This document shows positions 35,135 to 43,901 of a stretch of 64,000 nucleotides of DNA, in pieces. The notes beneath the pieces are model-generated. The model saw nothing but the letters and a program-made list of their open reading frames with translations. It did not search any database and was not told the DNA's origin. Each line of letters starts with the position of its first letter. The stretch's first letter is position 1. The DNA comes from Frigoriflavimonas asaccharolytica (lineage in GTDB: Bacteria > Bacteroidota > Bacteroidia > Flavobacteriales > Weeksellaceae): positions 117,646 through 181,645 of the forward strand of contig NZ_JABSNO010000005.1 of the NCBI RefSeq assembly GCF_013294015.1, in the 5' to 3' direction. A program made the position numbers and the translations under genes.

Positions 35135-35605
35135 ATGAAAAAAATATTCTACGTATTTTTGTTAGCTTTTATACTTATTCAATTTTTTCAAATTGATAAA
35201 ACGAATGAACCTGTAAATAAAGGTGTGGATTTTTTAACCATAAAAAAAACACCAGAACCAATAGCAAAACTGATCAACGCTTCGTGCTATGATTGCCATT
35301 CAAATGAAACAAAATATCCTTGGTACGCAAGTTTGCAACCTGTAGGTTGGTTTTTAGAAAGCCACTTTGAAGATGGTAGAAAGCATCTAAATTTTTCTAA
35401 ATTTGCAACCTATGAGCCAAAAAAGCAAGCGCATAAATTAGAAGAAGCAGCAAATGAAATCGAAACTAAAGAAATGCCTTTAGATTCTTATACAATTGTT
35501 CATACAGAGACAAATTTATCGGATGAAAATAGAAAAATGCTGGTAGAATATTTTAAAAAAATAAGAATGGAAATTTTAGAATCAAATCAAGTTTCACAAT
35601 ATTGA
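35135..35605 (+). CDS. Secreted haem-binding-domain protein
   Basis: 156 residues with an N-terminal membrane anchor or signal (MKKIFYVFLLAFILIQFFQI) and one haem-binding motif CYDCHSN (CxxCH) at about 53-57. KYPWYASLQPVGWFLESHFEDGRKHLNFSKFATY after it is the typical haem_bd pattern. It is probably a periplasmic c-type haem protein, but its electron partner is unknown. A DCC-family protein follows 25 bases on, so a short operon is likely. Confidence 0.87.
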   Translation: MKKIFYVFLLAFILIQFFQIDKTNEPVNKGVDFLTIKKTPEPIAKLINASCYDCHSNETKYPWYASLQPVGWFLESHFEDGRKHLNFSKFATYEPKKQAHKLEEAANEIETKEMPLDSYTIVHTETNLSDENRKMLVEYFKKIRMEILESNQVSQY

Positions 35606-35630
35606 TCGTTAAATTATAAATAGAATATAG

Positions 35631-36035
35631 ATGACAGACACTTCCAAATACCATGTTTTATATGATGGTGAATGCGGATTTTGCAACTTTTGGGTTCAGT
35701 GGATTTTAAAAAATGATAATAAGGATCAATTTTTATTTGCTTCTCTGCAATCAGATTTCGGACAAAACTTTCTTGCGAAAAGAGGTTTATGTCCTAAAAT
35801 TTTTACAACCCTATATTTATGGAAGCCAGAAACATTTTACCTCACAAAATCTGATGCAGTTTTCAAAATCGCTGATATTATTGGTGGAAAATACAAAATA
35901 CTTTCTTACCTTACCGTTTTACCAAAAATATTAAGAAATCCTTTCTACGATTTTGTTTCAAAATACAGGCAAAATTTATCTAGCCAAAAATGCTATTTGC
36001 CAACTCCAAATGAAAGAAAAAAATTTTTGGGCTAA
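35631..36035 (+). CDS. DCC1-family thiol-disulfide oxidoreductase-like protein
   Basis: 134 residues that begin with the family signature LYDGECGFCNFWVQW, holding the redox pair C15 and C18 (CxxC). The family name DCC comes from this DxxCxxC start. The exact function is unknown; thiol-disulfide exchange is inferred from the thioredoxin-like motif. It follows the haem-binding gene closely, which would fit c-type cytochrome redox handling, though this is only a neighbour argument. Confidence 0.88.
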   Translation: MTDTSKYHVLYDGECGFCNFWVQWILKNDNKDQFLFASLQSDFGQNFLAKRGLCPKIFTTLYLWKPETFYLTKSDAVFKIADIIGGKYKILSYLTVLPKILRNPFYDFVSKYRQNLSSQKCYLPTPNERKKFLG

Positions 36036-36071
36036 ATTATCAACATACTTTAATTAAAAAAATCTAAATAC

Positions 36072-36079
36072 TATATTTG
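36072..36079 (+). promoter_or_regulatory. -7 box of the DUF4290-murA operon, near-leaderless
   Basis: TATATTTG fits TAnnTTTG exactly and ends four bases before the DUF4290 ATG at 36084. Confidence 0.55.
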
Positions 36080-36083
36080 TATC

Positions 36084-36734
36084 ATGGAATATAATACAGA
36101 CAGAACACAATTGCATATGCCAGAATATGGTAGAATTATACAGCAATTGGTGGAACGTTGCAAAACACTAGAAACTAAAGAAGAACGTACAGAAATGAGC
36201 CACGGAATTGTGGATTTAATGGGACAAAGAAACCCATCATTAAGAGACGAAGACAACTATAAACATAAGCTTTGGGACCATATATACATTCTTGCTAATC
36301 ACGATTTGGATGTGGATTCCCCGTATCCTTTTCCTACAGAAGATGAATTAAAATCCAAACCGAAACAAATGGAATATCCACAATTGCAGGGAGATTTCAA
36401 ATTTTATGGTAAAAGTATTTTGCAATTAATAGAGAAAGCAATTGAGCTTGAAGAAGGCGATGAAAAAGAAGCTTTGATAGAAGTGATTGCAAATAATATG
36501 AAGAAATCCTACAATATCTACAACAAAGAACATGTAACAGATGATGTAATATTTCGCCATTTGAAAGAGCTTTCTGAAAATAGATTGGATCTTACAACAA
36601 TTGAAGCTTTGGAAAAAAGTAAAATTTATTATTCCAGTACTAGTAATTCTACCAACACAAACAAAAGAAATAGGTACCAAAAAAGCAATAATAACAATCC
36701 TAGAAATTATCAAAACAAAAACAGGAGAAAATAA
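36084..36734 (+). CDS. DUF4290 protein
   Basis: 216 residues: an N-terminal conserved part (LHMPEYGRIIQQLVERCKTLETKEERTEMSHGIVDLMGQRNP), a middle helical region and a basic, asparagine-rich tail (NKRNRYQKSNNNNPRNYQNKNRRK) that looks disordered and could bind nucleic acid. This is the DUF4290 family, found in Bacteroidetes next to murA. Its function is not known. The stop overlaps the murA start by one base (TAATG), so translation is coupled. Confidence 0.87.
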   Translation: MEYNTDRTQLHMPEYGRIIQQLVERCKTLETKEERTEMSHGIVDLMGQRNPSLRDEDNYKHKLWDHIYILANHDLDVDSPYPFPTEDELKSKPKQMEYPQLQGDFKFYGKSILQLIEKAIELEEGDEKEALIEVIANNMKKSYNIYNKEHVTDDVIFRHLKELSENRLDLTTIEALEKSKIYYSSTSNSTNTNKRNRYQKSNNNNPRNYQNKNRRK

Positions 36735-38041
36735 TGAATGGCAGTTTTCAAATAAGAGGAGGGAAAAGACTAAGCGGAGAAATTACTCCACAAGGAGCAA
36801 AAAATGAAGCTTTACAGATATTGTGCGCAGTACTATTGACGGAAGAACCAGTTCGCGTAAAAAATATTCCGGACATTCACGACGTTAATAGATTGATAGA
36901 AATTTTGGGAGACTTTGGTGTGAAAATTACCAAAAACAGCCATGGAGATTTCACTTTTCAAGCAAATAACATCAATTTCGATTATATAAAATCTAAAGAA
37001 TTTAAAAAAGATGGCGCAAAATTGCGTGGTTCGATTATGCTTTTAGGCCCAATGTTGGCTAGATTTGGCGAAGCATATATGCCAACTCCAGGTGGAGATA
37101 AGATTGGAAGAAGACGTTTAGACACTCACTTTCAAGGTCTTGTAGAATTGGGAGCAAGCTTCAGTTATGATGATGAGAATTTTTTCTATTCACTTTCCGC
37201 CAAAGAACTCGTTGGTAAATTCATCCATTTAGAAGAAGCTTCAGTTACTGGTACAGCCAATATCGTGATGGCAGCAGTAATGGCAAAAGGCAAAACTAGA
37301 ATTTACAACGCAGCTTGCGAACCATATTTGCAACAATTGTGCAAGATGCTAAACAGAATGGGCGCCAACATCTCTGGTATCGGTTCCAACCTGTTGACTA
37401 TTGAAGGAGTGGAAATATTGAGTGGTACAGAACATACCATGCTTCCCGATATGGTAGAAATAGGCTCGTGGATTGGCCTTGCAGCCATGACGAAATCAGA
37501 AATCACCATCAAAAACGTCAATTGGAATCAGCTTGGGATCATTCCTCAAACTTTTCAGAAATTAGGAATACAATTAGAAAGACGCGGCGAAGATATTTAT
37601 ATCCCTGCGCAAGAAAATTATAAAATTTCAAAATTTATAGACGGCTCAATTCTCACTGTTTCAGATGCTCCTTGGCCAGGATTCACGCCGGATTTGCTTT
37701 CAATTATTTTGGTAGTTGCCACACAAGCAAAAGGAACTGTTTTGGTGCATCAAAAAATGTTTGAATCTCGCCTATTTTTCGTAGATAAATTGATCGATAT
37801 GGGAGCACAAATTATCCTGTGCGATCCTCACAGAGCAACAGTTGTTGGCCTCAATCATGAATTCCCTTTGAGAGGAACTACCATGGTTTCTCCAGATATT
37901 CGCGCAGGAAATGCACTTTTGATCGCAGCTCTCTCTGCCGAAGGAAAATCTATAATCCACAACATAGAGCAAATAGATCGTGGTTATGAAAACATTGATG
38001 GCAGATTACGAGCCTTGGGTGCAGATATAGAGAGAATTTAA
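36734..38041 (+). CDS. murA: UDP-GlcNAc 1-carboxyvinyltransferase (MurA), Asp-type
   Basis: 435 residues, normal for MurA, which moves enolpyruvyl from PEP to UDP-GlcNAc in the first step of peptidoglycan synthesis. GAKNEALQIL (about 21-30), LRGSIMLLGPMLARFG and TPGGDKIGRRRLDTHF are present. The catalytic loop has Asp122 where E. coli has Cys115, the fosfomycin target; Asp-type enzymes are known to be active and insensitive. The start overlaps the DUF4290 stop by one base. A strong terminator follows. Confidence 0.97.
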   Translation: MNGSFQIRGGKRLSGEITPQGAKNEALQILCAVLLTEEPVRVKNIPDIHDVNRLIEILGDFGVKITKNSHGDFTFQANNINFDYIKSKEFKKDGAKLRGSIMLLGPMLARFGEAYMPTPGGDKIGRRRLDTHFQGLVELGASFSYDDENFFYSLSAKELVGKFIHLEEASVTGTANIVMAAVMAKGKTRIYNAACEPYLQQLCKMLNRMGANISGIGSNLLTIEGVEILSGTEHTMLPDMVEIGSWIGLAAMTKSEITIKNVNWNQLGIIPQTFQKLGIQLERRGEDIYIPAQENYKISKFIDGSILTVSDAPWPGFTPDLLSIILVVATQAKGTVLVHQKMFESRLFFVDKLIDMGAQIILCDPHRATVVGLNHEFPLRGTTMVSPDIRAGNALLIAALSAEGKSIIHNIEQIDRGYENIDGRLRALGADIERI

Positions 38042-38059
38042 ATTGAAGATTACATTACA

Positions 38060-38089
38060 AATGCAGTATTTTTATACTGCATTTTTTTT
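38060..38089 (+). terminator. Terminator after murA
   Basis: Perfect 9-bp arms AATGCAGTA and TACTGCATT (38060-38083) with a short T-rich loop, followed by eight T. Confidence 0.92.
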
Positions 38090-38125
38090 CATAAAATTTA
38101 AAAATGAATAACAACGATATTTGTA

Positions 38126-38956
38126 ATGATTAAAAAAGTTTTTGTAAAAAAAGTACAACAATCTGGAAAAGAAATTTCCCAGAAGCAAGACGTTGTGGCA
38201 ATTGAAGAACCTTTAGAAATTAATTTAAAATCCAACGGAGGCAAAATTTTCCCAGTTTCCGTAACAATGCGAACACCAGGAAATGATGAAGAACTGGCTG
38301 TTGGATTTTTGCATACGGAAGCAATTCTATTTTCCAGAAAAAATATTGAACAAGAAATTCCGTCAAATTTAGGCTTCAATTGGATCACAATCAACTTGTC
38401 AGAAAATTTTGATCCAAATATTGAAAAATTGAAAAGAAATTTCTACACTTCCAGCAGTTGCGGAGTTTGTGGCAAAGAAAGCATCGAAGCTATTCATCAA
38501 ACGCGCAGAATTCCCGCAGAAATTGTAGATATTGAGGTCAATTTGGAGACTCTTTTCAGTTTGCCAGAAGAACTATACAAAGTTCAAAAAACTTTTCAAA
38601 GCACAGGTGGAATTCACGCTGCTGCTTTTTTTTCTACTGATGGAAAATTAATTTCCTATCGAGAAGATGTTGGCAGGCACAATGCGTTAGATAAATTGAT
38701 TGGTGCAGAATTTCTTAAATCCTCAAAAGAAGCGTTTTTCCTTCAGGAAAACATTTTATTATTAAGCGGAAGAGCCAGTTTTGAACTCTTGCAAAAAGCC
38801 GCAATGGCAGGTATACAAATGGTTTGTGCAATCGGCGCACCAAGTTCTCTAGCGATAGAGACTGCAGAAAATTTCGGAATTACCTTAATAGGATTTTTGA
38901 AAAATGGCAGTTTTAATATTTATACTAATGCAGAACGTGTGAAAAATTTAGGTTAA
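38126..38956 (+). CDS. fdhD: Formate dehydrogenase accessory sulfurtransferase FdhD
   Basis: 276 residues. The redox-active loop is SSSCGVCGKESI with C112 and C115, then a FSTDGKLISYREDVGRHNALDKLIG segment (about 170-195) and a GAPSSLAIETA part, all standard for FdhD. FdhD passes sulfur from IscS to the molybdenum cofactor of formate dehydrogenases. It is directly upstream of an FdhF-type oxidoreductase in the same direction, its probable client, with 117 bases between them. Confidence 0.94.
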   Translation: MIKKVFVKKVQQSGKEISQKQDVVAIEEPLEINLKSNGGKIFPVSVTMRTPGNDEELAVGFLHTEAILFSRKNIEQEIPSNLGFNWITINLSENFDPNIEKLKRNFYTSSSCGVCGKESIEAIHQTRRIPAEIVDIEVNLETLFSLPEELYKVQKTFQSTGGIHAAAFFSTDGKLISYREDVGRHNALDKLIGAEFLKSSKEAFFLQENILLLSGRASFELLQKAAMAGIQMVCAIGAPSSLAIETAENFGITLIGFLKNGSFNIYTNAERVKNLG

Positions 38957-39073
38957 ATTTCTTTCAACATATAATTTGTCTAAGAAGATTTTAATGTAAA
39001 AATTTATCATTACTCGTACCATAATGGTCAAAAAATTCGCTAATTTTATCTTTCAATTTTAAATCAAAATATT

Positions 39074-41377
39074 TTGTCGAACAATCATAATCAACCCAAT
39101 CCAGAAAATCCACCAACTTTTGAAGAAATATCTTTAGAAGAACCGAAAAAATATGCAGCAGGATATCCTGCAATATTTGAGTCTGCAAAACATGTTTTTG
39201 GAGCGATGGGAGTAAAACGTGGTATGTCCGCATTAAATTCTCTAAACAAAATGGATGGTTTTGATTGTCCAGGTTGTGCTTGGCCAGATCCAGATGATGA
39301 AAGAAGTCCTTTAGGAGAATATTGTGAAAATGGCGCAAAAGCAGTTGCCGAAGAAGCAACTACAAAAGTAATTTACGCAGATTTTTTCGCAAAACATTCT
39401 CTGCAAGAAATGGCAGAATGGGACGATTTTAAAATTGGAAAAAGTGGCAGATTGGCGCAACCCATGTATTTAGCACAAGGCGCAACGCATTACCAAGCAA
39501 TTTCTTGGAAAGATGCATTTCAAAAAATTGCCGGAAAGCTAAATGGACTTGCTTCTCCCAATGAAGCAATTTTCTACACTAGCGGAAGAACAAGCAACGA
39601 AGCCGCTTTTTTGCACCAACTTTTTACAAAAGCCTACGGAACGAATAATATGCCAGATTGTAGCAATATGTGCCATGAAAGCAGTGGTGTTGCACTTGGA
39701 GATACTTTGGGAATTGGAAAAGGTTCTGTGAAATTAGAAGATTTTTATGAGACAGATGCCATTATTATCATGGGACAAAATCCCGGCACCAATCATCCAA
39801 GAATGCTTACTGCATTAAGAAAAGCCAGAAAAAACGGTGCGATGATCATCGGTGTAAATCCTATGAAAGAAGCAGGTTTGATCGCATTTAATGATCCGCA
39901 AACGATTCGAGGATTATTGAGAACCAAGCCTACTATTTCTACAGACTATTTGCATATTAAAATAAATGGAGATTTACCATTGATGCAAGCGATTGGCTAT
40001 TATTTATTGAAATTTGAAGAAGAATTTCCGGGGAAAGTTTTAGATCAGAATTTTATTAATAATGAAACTGCAGGATTTGAAGCTTATAAAAAACACATTT
40101 TATCTCTAAATTTAAATGAACTTTCCGAAATGTGCGGCATTTCTTTAGAACAAATAAAAGACATTGCAGACAAATTAAAATTCAAAAATAAGATCATCAT
40201 TTGTTGGGCAATGGGATTAACCCAACACAAGAATTCTGTAGATACCATCAAAGAAGTCGTGAATATTTTGTTGATGAAAGGCAGCATTGGAAAACCTGGC
40301 GCAGGAACTTGCCCAGTTCGTGGACATAGCAATGTGCAAGGAGATAGAACGATGGGCGTATACGAAAAACCTTGGAAATGGCTTTTGGATAAAGTAGAAG
40401 AAAATTACAATTTTACGGTCCCGAGAGCACATGGTTTTGATGTGGTAGAATCTATAGAAGCAATGCAAAAAGGCGAAGGAAAAATATTTTTCGGTTTGGG
40501 TGGCAATTTTTTGAGCGCAACACCAGATACAAAATACACTGCGGAAGCGCTTCAAAAATGTGAATTGACCGTTCAAATTTCTACAAAATTGAATCGCGGA
40601 CATTTAATTACTGGAAAAGAAGCCATCATTTTGCCAACGTTTGGTAGAAGTGATGCCGATATTCAAAAGGGAATTCCGCAATTTGTGACTTGCGAAAATT
40701 CCATGGGCGTTATCCAAAAAAGTGAAGGAAAGTTGGAACCAGTGAGCAATCAATTAATGAGCGAAGTGGCTATTATTTGTCATTTGGCAACAGAAGTATT
40801 GGGCGAAAAATCTACCATAGATTGGTTGAGTTTGCATCATGATTATGACCTGATTAGAGATGAAATAGAAAGGACAATACCTGGTTTTGACAAATATAAT
40901 TTGAGAGTTCGAAAAGAGGGTGGCTTCTATTTACCAAATTCTTCTAGAATCGGTGATTTCCCAACAGAAAATAATAAAGCAAATTTTTCTGTTTCTAAAG
41001 CAGAAATGATTCAATTAAAAGAAGAAGAATTATTGATGATGACCATAAGAAGTCATGATCAATACAACACAACAATTTATGGATTGAACGATAGATATCG
41101 TGGAGTTCATAACGAAAGACGCGTAATCTTCATGAATAAAAATGATATGGAAAAACGTGGTCTAAATAAATTAGACGTGGTGAATTTGCACAATTTTGAT
41201 GATGATAGAGAACGTGTTGCTCATAGATTTTTAGTAATTCCGTACGATATTCCAGAAACTTGCTGTGCAACATATTTCCCAGAAACGAATGTTTTAGTTC
41301 CTGTAAAATCTGTAGCAAGGGAAAGCAATACACCTACGAGTAAATCTGTAAAAATTGAGGTAAGAAAAGCGGAATAA
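39074..41377 (+). CDS. FdhF/YdeP-type molybdopterin oxidoreductase
   Basis: 767-residue molybdopterin oxidoreductase of the YdeP group. The N-terminus has Cys65, Cys68 (DCPGCAWPD) and Cys84 (GEYCENGAKA), an iron-sulfur motif. Molybdopterin-binding parts include NMPDCSNMCHESSGVALGDTLG, MGQNPGTNHPRM and CPVRGHSNVQGDRTMG. Substrate is unknown; homologues are called formate dehydrogenase-like and some aid acid survival in E. coli. The start is TTG at 39074 (MSNNHNQPNPEN); no ATG fits upstream. fdhD lies directly before it; cofactor genes are not in the window. Confidence 0.88.
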   Translation: MSNNHNQPNPENPPTFEEISLEEPKKYAAGYPAIFESAKHVFGAMGVKRGMSALNSLNKMDGFDCPGCAWPDPDDERSPLGEYCENGAKAVAEEATTKVIYADFFAKHSLQEMAEWDDFKIGKSGRLAQPMYLAQGATHYQAISWKDAFQKIAGKLNGLASPNEAIFYTSGRTSNEAAFLHQLFTKAYGTNNMPDCSNMCHESSGVALGDTLGIGKGSVKLEDFYETDAIIIMGQNPGTNHPRMLTALRKARKNGAMIIGVNPMKEAGLIAFNDPQTIRGLLRTKPTISTDYLHIKINGDLPLMQAIGYYLLKFEEEFPGKVLDQNFINNETAGFEAYKKHILSLNLNELSEMCGISLEQIKDIADKLKFKNKIIICWAMGLTQHKNSVDTIKEVVNILLMKGSIGKPGAGTCPVRGHSNVQGDRTMGVYEKPWKWLLDKVEENYNFTVPRAHGFDVVESIEAMQKGEGKIFFGLGGNFLSATPDTKYTAEALQKCELTVQISTKLNRGHLITGKEAIILPTFGRSDADIQKGIPQFVTCENSMGVIQKSEGKLEPVSNQLMSEVAIICHLATEVLGEKSTIDWLSLHHDYDLIRDEIERTIPGFDKYNLRVRKEGGFYLPNSSRIGDFPTENNKANFSVSKAEMIQLKEEELLMMTIRSHDQYNTTIYGLNDRYRGVHNERRVIFMNKNDMEKRGLNKLDVVNLHNFDDDRERVAHRFLVIPYDIPETCCATYFPETNVLVPVKSVARESNTPTSKSVKIEVRKAE

Positions 41378-41490
41378 ATTTTTCAAAATTATGGTTTTTG
41401 GAAATAATTATATAAATTTCTTATAACATGGAAGCTTAGATTTATTTCCAAAATACGGGTTAGTTTCCCTAACCATTTCAAGAGTTAAAA

Positions 41491-41940
41491 TTATTTTTTA
41501 AAATTCTTATCGTATAACGAAATCCAGTGTTCTACAGTCATTTTCTGGCATAATTCTGCAATTAATTCAAAAGGAATTTCTTCTATTTTTTTGAAGCGAA
41601 TGCAAGATTTTCCCATGTCGAGTTTCCTTTTGGAATGCTTCGGATATTCTTCTACAAACCAATTGAGCAAACTTGGATCTGCATAAATTCCCATGTGATA
41701 TATTGCAAAAAAATTCTTCTGCGCAGCGATACTCAAAAATGGCAATGGCAATTCTGGCGAACAATGATAGCCATCTGGATAGATAGAAAATGGAACTACC
41801 CAACCAATCATACCGTAAGATATTTGTGCCTCAAAACCTTCTGGGATATTTGTATTAATTGTATCATACAACTTCTTAAAAACAAAGCTTCTTTCTTCAT
41901 CTACATTATCAAGGTAATTTTGTGGTGTTTCTATTGTCAT
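41491..41940 (-). CDS. DUF1801 protein
   Basis: 149 residues of the DUF1801 family (YdhG-like): EGFEAQISYGMIGWVVPFSIYPDGYHCSP, LPFLSIAAQKNFFAIYHMGIY, and the final FELIAELCQKMTVEHWISLYD are its usual pattern. The family is cytosolic and of unknown function. It stands alone, convergent with the FdhF gene; a short GGTTAG/CTAACC stem (about 41459-41476) lies in the gap. Confidence 0.85.
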   Translation of the reverse strand: MTIETPQNYLDNVDEERSFVFKKLYDTINTNIPEGFEAQISYGMIGWVVPFSIYPDGYHCSPELPLPFLSIAAQKNFFAIYHMGIYADPSLLNWFVEEYPKHSKRKLDMGKSCIRFKKIEEIPFELIAELCQKMTVEHWISLYDKNFKK

Positions 41941-42060
41941 TCGTATTATATTTTTGGCAAATTTAAAATTATTTTTAAAGAAAATTTTTGGTTATTTTTT
42001 TAGTTTAAAATTTCCACAATGTTTTGGTTGATAAGGCTAAAAAGCAATATTTTTCACCCA

Positions 42061-42133
42061 CGGATTTCACGGATTTACACGGATGAACGCGCTATTAAAG
42101 CGCTATAAAATCTGTGCAGATCTGTGAAATCCG
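42061..42133. repeat. Palindromic intergenic repeat
   Basis: The left arm CGGATTTCACGGATTTACAC plus GGAT (42061-42084) pairs with the right arm at 42110-42133 (ATCTGTGCAGATCTGTGAAA then TCCG) at about 20 of 24 positions. GCGCT and AGCGC form an inner stem. The CACGGATTTCACGGATT motif is a common dispersed palindrome in flavobacteria. It has no coding content. Confidence 0.75.
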
Positions 42134-42271
42134 AAGGCTGAATTTTACAAAGACTATTTAAAAATTTAAAAGTTGAAAAATATATGTGCCATATTTCGAT
42201 TTCTGGAAGCGATTTTAATTTAAATCACCTGAAAAATTCCTATATATTATATTATTTCAAACATAAAACAT

Positions 42272-42279
42272 TAAATTTG
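42272..42279 (+). promoter_or_regulatory. -7 box of the aminotransferase
   Basis: TAAATTTG fits TAnnTTTG and lies 17 bases before the ATG at 42297. Confidence 0.5.
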
Positions 42280-42296
42280 TAAAAATCAAAAAAGTT

Positions 42297-43490
42297 ATGC
42301 CAGTAATTTCTAAACGAGCGCAGAAAATGCCCGCTTCACCTGTAAGAAAATTAGTACCTTTTTCCTTAAAAGCTAAAGAAAAAGGAATCAAAGTATATCA
42401 TCTAAACATCGGTCAGCCAGATATAGAAACGCCACAAACAGCGATTGATGCTATAAAAAATATTGATCTCAAAATATTTGAATACGCACTTTCTGAGGGA
42501 AACATAGAATACAGAACTGCACTAAAAACCTATTATCATACATTAGGTTTCACAGACCTTACGACGGATAATTTCATCGTTACCAATGGAGGTTCTGAAG
42601 CGTTAAATTTCGCAATTTCAACCTTATGTGACGAAGGAGATGAAGTCATTATTCCAGAACCTTATTATGCAAACTACAATGGTTTCACGCAAACCTTCAA
42701 TGTAAACGTAGTTGCAATACCTTCTAGTATAGACACAGGATTTGCATTGCCAGAAATGGCAGAGTTTGAGAAAAAAATTACTCCAAAAACGAAAGCAATC
42801 GTACTTTGTAATCCTGGAAATCCTACCGGATATTTATACACAAGAGAAGAATTGCAACAGCTCGCGGAGATTGCGCTAAAGCATGACATTGTTATCATAT
42901 CCGATGAAGTCTACAGAGAATATGCATACGACGGAAAAACGCCAGTTTCTATGCTAGAATTTCCGGAATTAAAAGAAAATTGCATCATCATAGATTCAGA
43001 ATCCAAGCGTTATTCTATGTGCGGAGCGAGAATTGGATGCGCAGTCACTCGTTCTCAAAAAATACACGACGCCATGATTTTGTTTGCACAAGCAAGATTA
43101 AGTCCCGTACTTTTGGGCCAGATTGCCGCAACTGCAGCACATGTAAATGATACAAAATATATTTTGAGCGTTCGTGAGGAATATACAAAACGCAGAAATC
43201 TATTGGTAGATTTACTAAACGAAATTCCGGGCGTTATTTGCCCAAAACCGAAAGGTGCATTTTATTGCGTTGCAGAATTGCCTGTAAAAGATACCGATGT
43301 TTTTGCACAATGGTTGCTAGAAAATTTCCAAGATAATAATGAAACCGTGATGGTTGCACCAATGAGCGGATTTTACAGCAATCCAGAATTAGGAAAAAAA
43401 CAAGTAAGAATTGCTTATGTTTTAAATGAGACGGATTTAAGAAGAAGTGCAGAGTTATTGAAAATAGCGTTGGAAGAATATAATAAATAA
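42297..43490 (+). CDS. PLP-dependent aminotransferase (aspartate aminotransferase class)
   Basis: 397 residues of fold-type I, class I/II. NGGSEALNFAI binds the cofactor phosphate; CNPGNPTG, SDEVYREYAYDGK (Asp and Tyr to PLP) and DSESKRYSMCGARIGC with the Schiff-base Lys are all present. RIAYVL near the end holds the substrate-carboxylate Arg. It is probably an aspartate or broad-range aminotransferase; the amino acid specificity is not clear from sequence. Repeat family R1 follows its stop. Confidence 0.93.
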   Translation: MPVISKRAQKMPASPVRKLVPFSLKAKEKGIKVYHLNIGQPDIETPQTAIDAIKNIDLKIFEYALSEGNIEYRTALKTYYHTLGFTDLTTDNFIVTNGGSEALNFAISTLCDEGDEVIIPEPYYANYNGFTQTFNVNVVAIPSSIDTGFALPEMAEFEKKITPKTKAIVLCNPGNPTGYLYTREELQQLAEIALKHDIVIISDEVYREYAYDGKTPVSMLEFPELKENCIIIDSESKRYSMCGARIGCAVTRSQKIHDAMILFAQARLSPVLLGQIAATAAHVNDTKYILSVREEYTKRRNLLVDLLNEIPGVICPKPKGAFYCVAELPVKDTDVFAQWLLENFQDNNETVMVAPMSGFYSNPELGKKQVRIAYVLNETDLRRSAELLKIALEEYNK

Positions 43491-43555
43491 TATTTTTTGG
43501 GCGCCAATTTGACCCCGTCCAATGTGTATTTAACTTTTTGTTGGCACACATTTCC

Positions 43556-43667
43556 GCCTTCCGTTCTCAAAACGAGGAACGAGTTTCGATGATTCAATTA
43601 AAAATAACAAAAATTATGAATCAATCTTTTTTTTTGCAAAAAAAAGGATTTCCATTCAAGTCGGGGC
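43556..43667 (+). repeat. Dispersed intergenic repeat, family R1, copy 2
   Basis: Reverse complement of the copy at 2659-2793. It ends in GTCGGGGC and contains TTTTTTTTTGCAAAAAAAA, which forms a hairpin with GGATTTCC next to it. Around 45 bases match copy 1 with one difference. Confidence 0.8.
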
Positions 43668-43823
43668 GCAGATTATCGCCATATTCAATTTTTTTATAAA
43701 TTTTAATTTTCAATATTTATTCTATCAAAATTTTAACTACGAATTATTTTGTACAATTGAAGAAAAAATGATGATAGGTTTAAAATAATGAACAAAATTA
43801 TCAATAAATAAAAAGACGCGTTC

Positions 43824-43856
43824 AGCGCTGTCAGGGCTTTAAGCCCTAACAGCGCT
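43824..43856. repeat. Near-perfect palindrome
   Basis: AGCGCTGTCAGGGCTT and AAGCCCTAACAGCGCT pair at 15 of 16 positions around a single T. The stem is too symmetric to be an ordinary terminator and has no T run. It is a dispersed palindrome type of flavobacteria. It lies 46 bases before the SMI1-like gene. Confidence 0.85.
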
Positions 43857-43901
43857 TTTAAAATGCAAATATTTTCAAGTTAGCAGAAAATTTAAAAAAG
43901 C

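Larger units (their letters stand above)
41941..42296. other. Intergenic stretch with a long palindromic repeat
   Basis: No gene is visible. The stretch contains the palindrome at 42061-42133 and the aminotransferase -7 box at 42272-42279. The remainder is AT-rich. Confidence 0.5.
43491..43901. other. Intergenic stretch with two repeat types
   Basis: No gene. It holds the R1 repeat copy (43556-43667) and the perfect palindrome (43824-43856). Together they are typical of a site that has collected intergenic elements next to a cargo-like gene. Confidence 0.5.

Noticed and set aside
38991..39359. Minus-strand frame of 122 codons at the FdhF start
   Set aside because: Shadow of the N-terminus of the oxidoreductase, which has clear cysteine motifs on the plus strand.
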